Below are positions 1 to 4,090 of a stretch of 5,932 bases of DNA, one piece after another. The position numbers and the translations under genes are program-made. Each line of letters begins with the position of its first letter. Position 1 is the first letter of the stretch. The notes beneath the pieces were generated by a model, which saw only the letters and a program-made list of their open reading frames with translations, made no database searches and was not told the origin of the DNA. The DNA is from Paracoccaceae bacterium (GTDB lineage: Bacteria > Pseudomonadota > Alphaproteobacteria > Rhodobacterales > Rhodobacteraceae), in assembly GCA_027030435.1 (NCBI GenBank), contig JALVEX010000011.1:1-5932 (forward strand), written 5' to 3'.

Positions 1-736
1 TGAGTTTGCCTGCGGGGCGGTTTTCGCCAAGGGGAGCGGCGGCGAGCGGGCTTTCGCCGCCGAGGCGCAGGAAGAGGCTTTCCTCATCCCGGTTGCGAAA
101 GAAGGGCACGCTCTTGGGCACGCGCCTGCCTGCGCGCAGCATCGCCGCCACCTCTGCCAGCACCACTTCGGTGATGAAGGGGAGATTGAAGCGGCGCACC
201 TCGTCGAGCGGGATCCACTGGAGGTGGGAAAGCTCGTCGCAGGCGCGGGAGAAATCATCCGGGTCGCTCGCAAGGGAAGCGGCATCGGCGAGGAAGAAGC
301 GGGCATCGAAGCGGCGCGGACGGCCCGGCGGGGTGATGGCGCGGAAGATGAAGCTGAGCGGCGCGCCGCTGGGCCGGTATCCGGTGGCGGCGTAGCTTTC
401 CCAGCCTTCGGGCGGCGGGGCGGGCCAGGCGCCGGGCGCGCCCAGCAGCAGGCCGGTTTCCTCCCAGAGTTCGCGGATGGCGCCGGCCACCAGAGCATCG
501 GGGAGGCCGGGCGCTGTTTCCCGGGCAAGGCGCGTGCGGCAGGGCTCGGGCAGGGGCGCGGCCAGGGGCACGGCACGATCCGCCGCATCTACGGCGCCGC
601 CGGGGAAGACGAATTTTTCCGGCATGAAGGCCGCGCGCGCGCCGCGCTGGCCCATCAGCACCTTCGGAACTCCCGCGCCCTCATCATCGCGCAGCAGGAT
701 GAGGGTTGCCGCATCGCGTATCGCCACTTCGTTCAT
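1..736 (-). CDS. NUDIX hydrolase with NUDT19-like split Nudix box, C-terminus cut by window edge
   Basis: The frame is open from ATG 734-736 to the left edge: 245 residues with no stop, so the C-terminus is missing. A good ribosome site (GGAGG at 743-747, 6 nt spacer) supports the start. The fold begins with a strand ending in ATLILLRD (9-16). The Nudix box is split: FPGG (44-47) and RELWEETG (88-95) hold the glycine and metal-binding glutamate parts, separated by about 40 residues instead of the usual dozen. This long insertion is a feature of NUDT19-like proteins, some of which hydrolyse acyl-CoA. NUDIX enzymes cleave nucleoside diphosphates linked to another moiety; the substrate here cannot be read from sequence. 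There is no signal peptide, so it is likely cytoplasmic. It starts 41 nt after the DUF983 stop on the same strand and is probably cotranscribed. Family is confident, substrate unknown. Confidence 0.9.
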   Translation of the reverse strand, partial: MNEVAIRDAATLILLRDDEGAGVPKVLMGQRGARAAFMPEKFVFPGGAVDAADRAVPLAAPLPEPCRTRLARETAPGLPDALVAGAIRELWEETGLLLGAPGAWPAPPPEGWESYAATGYRPSGAPLSFIFRAITPPGRPRRFDARFFLADAASLASDPDDFSRACDELSHLQWIPLDEVRRFNLPFITEVVLAEVAAMLRAGRRVPKSVPFFRNRDEESLFLRLGGESPLAAAPLGENRPAGKL

Positions 737-777
737 TCCCGCCCTCCAGCGTGGTGAGGGCCATGCGCGCTGTCGGC

Positions 778-1203
778 TCAGCGTTCGCCGCCGAAGCCGT
801 GCATGCGCTTGGCCCATTGTATGGCCACCAGCATGCCCTTGAGGCGCGGAAGAAGGAAGAGCGAAAGCGCGATCACGCCGAGGCCGAAGATCGCCAGCAG
901 CACGAGCGGATCGGGCCGGTATTTCACGAAGACGATCAGCAGCGCGGGGGCCATGAGATGGCCGACGATGAGGATCGTCAGATAGGCCGGGCCGTCATCG
1001 GCGCGCTGGGGGGTGAAATCCTCGCCGCATTCGGGGCAGCTTTCCCGAACCTTGAGATAGCCGCAAAACAGCGCACCCTTCCCGCAGGAGGGGCAGCGGC
1101 GGCGCAGGCCGCGCAGGATTGCCCGTTTCATCGGACGATCCTCATGGGAAGCCGGGTGGGATGCCGGGCTTGGGGCCATTTCGCCCTGGGCCATTTCGCT
1201 CAT
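778..1203 (-). CDS. DUF983 family zinc-ribbon membrane protein
   Basis: This is a 141-residue protein with the DUF983 signature. A basic MKRAILRGL segment (25-33) is followed by two zinc knuckles, CPSC (37-40) and CPEC (56-59), which probably bind one zinc. Next come the motif DDGPAY (69-74) and two hydrophobic segments (about 73-93 and 98-118), then LKG (121-123). It is probably an inner-membrane protein with a cytoplasmic zinc ribbon; its molecular role is not established. The ATG at 1201-1203 is chosen because AGGAG lies 8 nt upstream; an in-frame GTG at 1219-1221 would overlap that site. The internal ATG at residue 25 (1129-1131) is a second possibility, since residues 1-24 are poorly conserved-looking tail. 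It is followed by the NUDIX gene after 41 nt. Confidence 0.9.
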   Translation of the reverse strand: MSEMAQGEMAPSPASHPASHEDRPMKRAILRGLRRRCPSCGKGALFCGYLKVRESCPECGEDFTPQRADDGPAYLTILIVGHLMAPALLIVFVKYRPDPLVLLAIFGLGVIALSLFLLPRLKGMLVAIQWAKRMHGFGGER

Positions 1204-1211
1204 GTCATCTT

Positions 1212-1216
1212 CTCCT
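1212..1216 (-). promoter_or_regulatory. ribosome binding site deciding the DUF983 start
   Basis: AGGAG on the minus strand lies 8 nt before ATG 1201-1203. It falls inside the codons that a GTG start at 1219-1221 would use, which argues against the longer protein. Confidence 0.6.
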
Positions 1217-1294
1217 GTCACGCGGATGGCACGGCAATAGCAGCATTTCCCGGCCTTGTCGCGAGGATAGATGGCCGCAGGGTCGGGGTATTGG

Positions 1295-1326
1295 AAAAAA
1301 CATGGGCGGGGCGAGGGCCTGCCATG
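1295..1326 (-). terminator. candidate intrinsic terminator after pleD
   Basis: Read on the minus strand just after the pleD stop, CATGG pairs with CCATG (plus-strand 1322-1326 and 1301-1305), and six T residues follow directly at 1300-1295. The stem is short and the loop is about 16 nt, so it is weaker than a textbook terminator. A second, stronger GC stem (GCGGCC/GGCCGC, 1326-1340, loop at 1332-1334) spans the pleD stop codon and may help. If real, the DUF983-NUDIX pair has its own promoter in 1204-1294; I could not find a convincing one. Confidence 0.35.
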
Positions 1327-1331
1327 CGGCC

Positions 1332-2759
1332 TCAGGCCGCCGAACGGCTGACGTTCACCTGGTTGCGGCCGTGGGATTTGGCCGCGTAGAGGGCGCGATC
1401 GGCCTGTTCGATCAGCTCTTCCATGCTTGGCGCGGCCTTGCCACCCCCGCCAAGCGCCACGCCGATGCTGAGGCTCACGAAGAGGGGGGTATCGGACCTT
1501 GGCAGGTGGATCGGGTGCTCGATGATCCGCCGGCGAATCCTTTCCGCCGCCTTGCGCGCGGTGCTGATATCCGTGTCGGGCATGACGATCAGGAATTCCT
1601 CCCCCCCGATGCGCGCCAGAAGATCCGCGCCGCGGATTTCAGAGCGCAGCCGTGCGGCCACTTCCCGCAGCACGAGATCGCCTCCGCTGTGGCCGTGGCG
1701 ATCGTTGACCTGCTTGAAACGGTCGAGATCGAGCAGCATGAGGGCAAAGGGGCGCCCCGAGGCCCGGGCCTGGCTGGCGATCCGGCGCAGGCTCGCCATG
1801 GCAAAGCGGCGGTTGTGCAGCCCGGTGAGGGGATCCGTGACGGCGAGGCGAAGGCCGTTGCGCAGGGTTTCGCGCAGCCTGTCGGCCTGCTGCTTGCGTG
1901 CGATCTGGCGCTTGAGGCGCAGGGCGAGTTCTTCGCCGTCAAATCCGGCGGTGAGGATCTCGTTTGCCCCGAGATCGAGCGCCTTTGCGCCCCAGGCGGC
2001 GGCCGATTCGCGCCCCGGCTCATCCTCTGGCAGGATCACGACGATGCCCGCATTGCGGGTGCGGGCGCGGCTTCTGAGCTCGCTGATCAGATAGAGCCCG
2101 TCATCCGAGGAGCCGGTGCCGCCTTCGAGCACGAAGATCCCCGGCGCGGGATCGCTTTCGGTTGCCGTCAGCGCCTCGCTGCGCGAGAGGGCCTTGATCT
2201 GCCCCCCGATCCCCTCCTGCCCGTGCAGCGCGAGTGCTGCGCCCCATTGCCGGGTGGTTTCCGGATCGCGTGCAACAAGCACCACATCGCAGGGCGGGGC
2301 AAAGCTCTGCACGGGCTCGGCGAAACCAAGCTCGCACCCCGTGATCTCGTGGTTCATGCCATCGCGCATGCGCAGTTCTTCGTCCGTATCCCTGGTGCGC
2401 AGGATATTGCGCACCCGCGCCAGAAGCAGCGCTTCGTTGACCGGTTTGGGCAGGAAATCCTCCGCCCCGGCACGCAGCGCCTCGATCCGGGCTTCGCGCG
2501 CGCTGGCGGCGCTGATGATGAGCACCGGAATATCGGCGGTTTTCGGGTTCTGCTTCAGCCTGCGGCAGGCTTCGATGGCGTCCATGTCCGGAAGATCGTG
2601 ATCGAGCAGGATGAGATCGGGCGTCTCGCGACCGGCCACGGCAACGGCCTCCGCCCCGCTGCCCGCCTGCAGGACCTCGTAAAAGGCCGCCGAAAGCTTC
2701 ACGTTGAGGGCGATGCGGTTGGTGGTGACATCATCGGCTATCAGGATGCGCCCGGCCAT
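1332..2759 (-). CDS. pleD: PleD-family response regulator, diguanylate cyclase (REC-REC-GGEEF)
   Basis: The 475-residue protein has the PleD domain order. Receiver 1 (about 3-120) has acidic-pocket D9/D10, phosphoacceptor D53, S83 and K105. Receiver 2 (about 157-285) is degenerate: the phosphoacceptor position reads E212 and the KP motif is lost, as expected for PleD's adaptor domain. The cyclase domain (about 306-472) opens with DPLTGLHNRR, has metal ligand D344 and the active-site motif GGEEF (385-389), and keeps the RGAD inhibitory site (376-379) exactly five residues before it. It should make c-di-GMP from two GTP when phosphorylated and dimerised, with product inhibition. In Caulobacter PleD drives the motile-to-sessile switch. 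Length is close to Caulobacter PleD (about 454). ATG 2757-2759 is preceded by GAGG 4 nt away. No divK lies next to it; DUF3572 is divergent. Confidence 0.93.
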   Translation of the reverse strand: MAGRILIADDVTTNRIALNVKLSAAFYEVLQAGSGAEAVAVAGRETPDLILLDHDLPDMDAIEACRRLKQNPKTADIPVLIISAASAREARIEALRAGAEDFLPKPVNEALLLARVRNILRTRDTDEELRMRDGMNHEITGCELGFAEPVQSFAPPCDVVLVARDPETTRQWGAALALHGQEGIGGQIKALSRSEALTATESDPAPGIFVLEGGTGSSDDGLYLISELRSRARTRNAGIVVILPEDEPGRESAAAWGAKALDLGANEILTAGFDGEELALRLKRQIARKQQADRLRETLRNGLRLAVTDPLTGLHNRRFAMASLRRIASQARASGRPFALMLLDLDRFKQVNDRHGHSGGDLVLREVAARLRSEIRGADLLARIGGEEFLIVMPDTDISTARKAAERIRRRIIEHPIHLPRSDTPLFVSLSIGVALGGGGKAAPSMEELIEQADRALYAAKSHGRNQVNVSRSAA

Positions 2760-2771
2760 GGGACCTCTTCG

Positions 2772-2784
2772 AATTGACTCAATT
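2772..2784. promoter_or_regulatory. 13-bp palindrome enclosing a GANTC site, possible operator
   Basis: AATTGA-C-TCAATT is a perfect inverted repeat with one central base. Its centre, GACTC (2776-2780), is a GANTC site, the target of the alphaproteobacterial cell-cycle methylase CcrM. It overlaps the candidate -35 of the DUF3572 promoter and lies 13 nt before the pleD start codon. No specific regulator is assigned. Confidence 0.4.
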
Positions 2785-2802
2785 TGCCCTGTTCTTTCTC
2801 AT
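2774..2802 (+). promoter_or_regulatory. candidate sigma-70-like promoter for the DUF3572 gene
   Basis: TTGACT (2774-2779) matches five of six positions of the -35 consensus. It is followed 17 nt later by TCTCAT (2797-2802), which matches four of six positions of the -10 consensus. The implied leader is about 45 nt. The -35 element lies inside the 13-bp palindrome. Confidence 0.35.
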
Positions 2803-2814
2803 TCTTTGGTGAGA

Positions 2815-2822
2815 TTGGTTAA
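2815..2822 (-). promoter_or_regulatory. CtrA-like half-site
   Basis: On the minus strand 2822-2815 reads TTAACCAA, one base from the TTAACCAT form reported for CtrA half-sites. A second TTAA at the correct spacing is not present in either direction, so it is at best a half-site. Chance occurrence is possible in this AT-richer stretch. Confidence 0.2.
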
Positions 2823-2854
2823 GAAATCCTTTCGGTTTCTTTCACGGGGGTGTG

Positions 2855-3133
2855 ATGCAGGGCGAACAGGCGGAAATCATCGCATTGCAGGCGCTGGGCT
2901 GGCTGGCGGGGAACGAGGAATTGCTGCCTGTATTTCTGGGGGCTACGGGGGCGGATGGTGCCGATCTGCGCGCGCGGGCGGGAGATGCGGAATTTCTGGC
3001 CTCGGTGCTCGATTTCCTGCTGATGGACGATCAATGGGTGCTTGAATGCACATCCGCCATCGCCGCCCCTCCCGAATCGCTCATGCGCGCGCGCATGTAT
3101 CTGCCCGGCGGTGACGCGGTGAACTGGACCTGA
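2855..3133 (+). CDS. DUF3572 family small protein
   Basis: This is a 92-residue acidic, probably helical protein. It matches the DUF3572 pattern: AEIIALQALGWLA (6-18), then FL..TG (27-32), DLR..A (38-42), FLASVLDFLLMDD (47-59) and a late PES..RA segment (73-79). The function of the family is unknown. It has no membrane segment or signal peptide. ATG 2855-2857 is chosen; a GTG directly before it (2852) would add one residue. The GGGGG at 2846-2850 is a weak, close ribosome site for either. DUF3572 genes are commonly found near divK/pleD in Alphaproteobacteria (recalled, not searched), and here it is divergent from pleD. Its stop is 15 nt from the end of the convergent dehalogenase gene. Confidence 0.85.
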   Translation: MQGEQAEIIALQALGWLAGNEELLPVFLGATGADGADLRARAGDAEFLASVLDFLLMDDQWVLECTSAIAAPPESLMRARMYLPGGDAVNWT

Positions 3134-3137
3134 CCGA

Positions 3138-3162
3138 GGATCGATTGCTCAGAGATCGATTT
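3138..3162. terminator. weak hairpin between convergent gene ends
   Basis: ATCGAT occurs at 3140-3145 and 3155-3160. Being self-complementary, the two copies can pair; G-U pairs extend the RNA stem to about nine on the plus transcript, with a 7-nt loop. The same bases are also an 8-bp direct repeat (GATCGATT at 3139 and 3154). It spans the dehalogenase stop codon and has no long T-run on either side, so a terminator role is uncertain. Confidence 0.25.
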
Positions 3163-4090
3163 CCAGCACGCCCCCGGGCTTTGCCGCGCGTGACTGGCAC
3201 AGGATGATCTTCTCTTTCCGCTCTGCATTGGAGAGCACGAAATCGCGGTGCTCCGCCTCGCCCGAAACCAGCCTGCACCGGCACACGCCGCACAGGCCGT
3301 CGGCGCATTTCACATCCACATGCACGCCGGCTTCGCTGAGGGCGTCCGTGGCGCTCTGATCGGCCGCCACCGCGATCTCGCGCCCCGAGCGCAGGAGGCG
3401 CAGGGTGAAGGGGTGGTTTTCGTATTCCGGCGTTTCGGGGGGCGTGAAATATTCGCGGTGCAAGGCCTCATCGGGGAAGCCCGCCTCGCGGGCTGCTGCA
3501 AGCACCGCCTCCATATAGGCATCCGGCCCGCAGGTGTAGAGATGCGCGCCTGGGCGTTGGCGCAGGATCGCCGGGAAGTCGGCGCGGGTGCCCTCTGCGG
3601 AGATGTGGAAATGCACGCGCTCGGCCCAGGGCACACGGGCAAGCATGCCGAGGAAGGCGGCCTCCTTGCGGGTGGGCGCGCTGTAGTGGAGCGCGAAATC
3701 ACGCCCGAGCGCATGCAGCCGGTGCGCCATGGCGATCATCGGGGTGACGCCGATGCCCCCGCCCATCAGCCAGGTAAAGGAGGCATCCTCATCGAGCGGA
3801 AAATGGTTGATCGGGCGCGAGATGAACACCCGCCGGCCCTTCTCGAAGATCCGGTGCATCAGGGCCGAGCCGCCCCGGCCATGATCCTCGCGCAACACGG
3901 CGATCCGGTATTTCGACGGATCGGCCGGATCGCCGCAGAGCGAATACTGGCGGAAGAATTCGGGCGCCACCACCACATCGATATGCGTGCCGGCTTCGAA
4001 AGGCGGCAGCGGCGCGCCGTCGGGGCGGGCGAATTCGTAGAGCCTGACCCGCCCGCTCAGCGCTTCGGCGCGGCTGATCACCACCTGGAG
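3149..4090 (-). other. phthalate-dioxygenase-reductase-like module (within rdhA)
   Basis: About residues 615-927 form a complete reductase in the order flavin, NAD(P)H, plant-type ferredoxin. This is the class IA oxygenase-reductase order seen in phthalate dioxygenase reductase and VanB. All four [2Fe-2S] ligands and the RxYS flavin motif are intact, so the module looks functional. FMN is expected from the family; NADH versus NADPH cannot be decided by eye. Confidence 0.88.

Larger units (their letters stand above)
2760..2854. promoter_or_regulatory. divergent promoter region between pleD and the DUF3572 gene
   Basis: This 95-nt stretch is clearly more AT-rich than its surroundings and must hold the start signals for both divergent genes. 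It contains a 13-bp palindrome, a GANTC methylation site, a CtrA-like half-site, and three TTCTTT runs on the plus strand (2792-2797, 2802-2807, 2837-2842). I found no good sigma-70 promoter in the pleD direction. Confidence 0.7.

Noticed and set aside
224..757. Plus-strand open frames opposite the NUDIX gene
   Set aside because: They are low-complexity Gly/Ala/Arg-rich translations, shadows of the real minus-strand NUDIX frame.
1204..1331. Possible small gene (such as rpmG) or promoter between pleD and DUF983
   Set aside because: The 128-nt spacer is too short for rpmG, shows no credible open frame with a ribosome site, and has no convincing -35/-10 pair.
1119..2777. Long open frame (552 codons) on the plus strand opposite pleD
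   Set aside because: It is antisense to a clear PleD protein with intact motifs. High GC with strong third-position bias opens such frames, and its translation shows no recognisable domain.
2792..2842. Three TTCTTT runs as a regulatory direct repeat
   Set aside because: Spacing is irregular (10 and 35 nt) and the motif is simple pyrimidine sequence, so chance is the better explanation.
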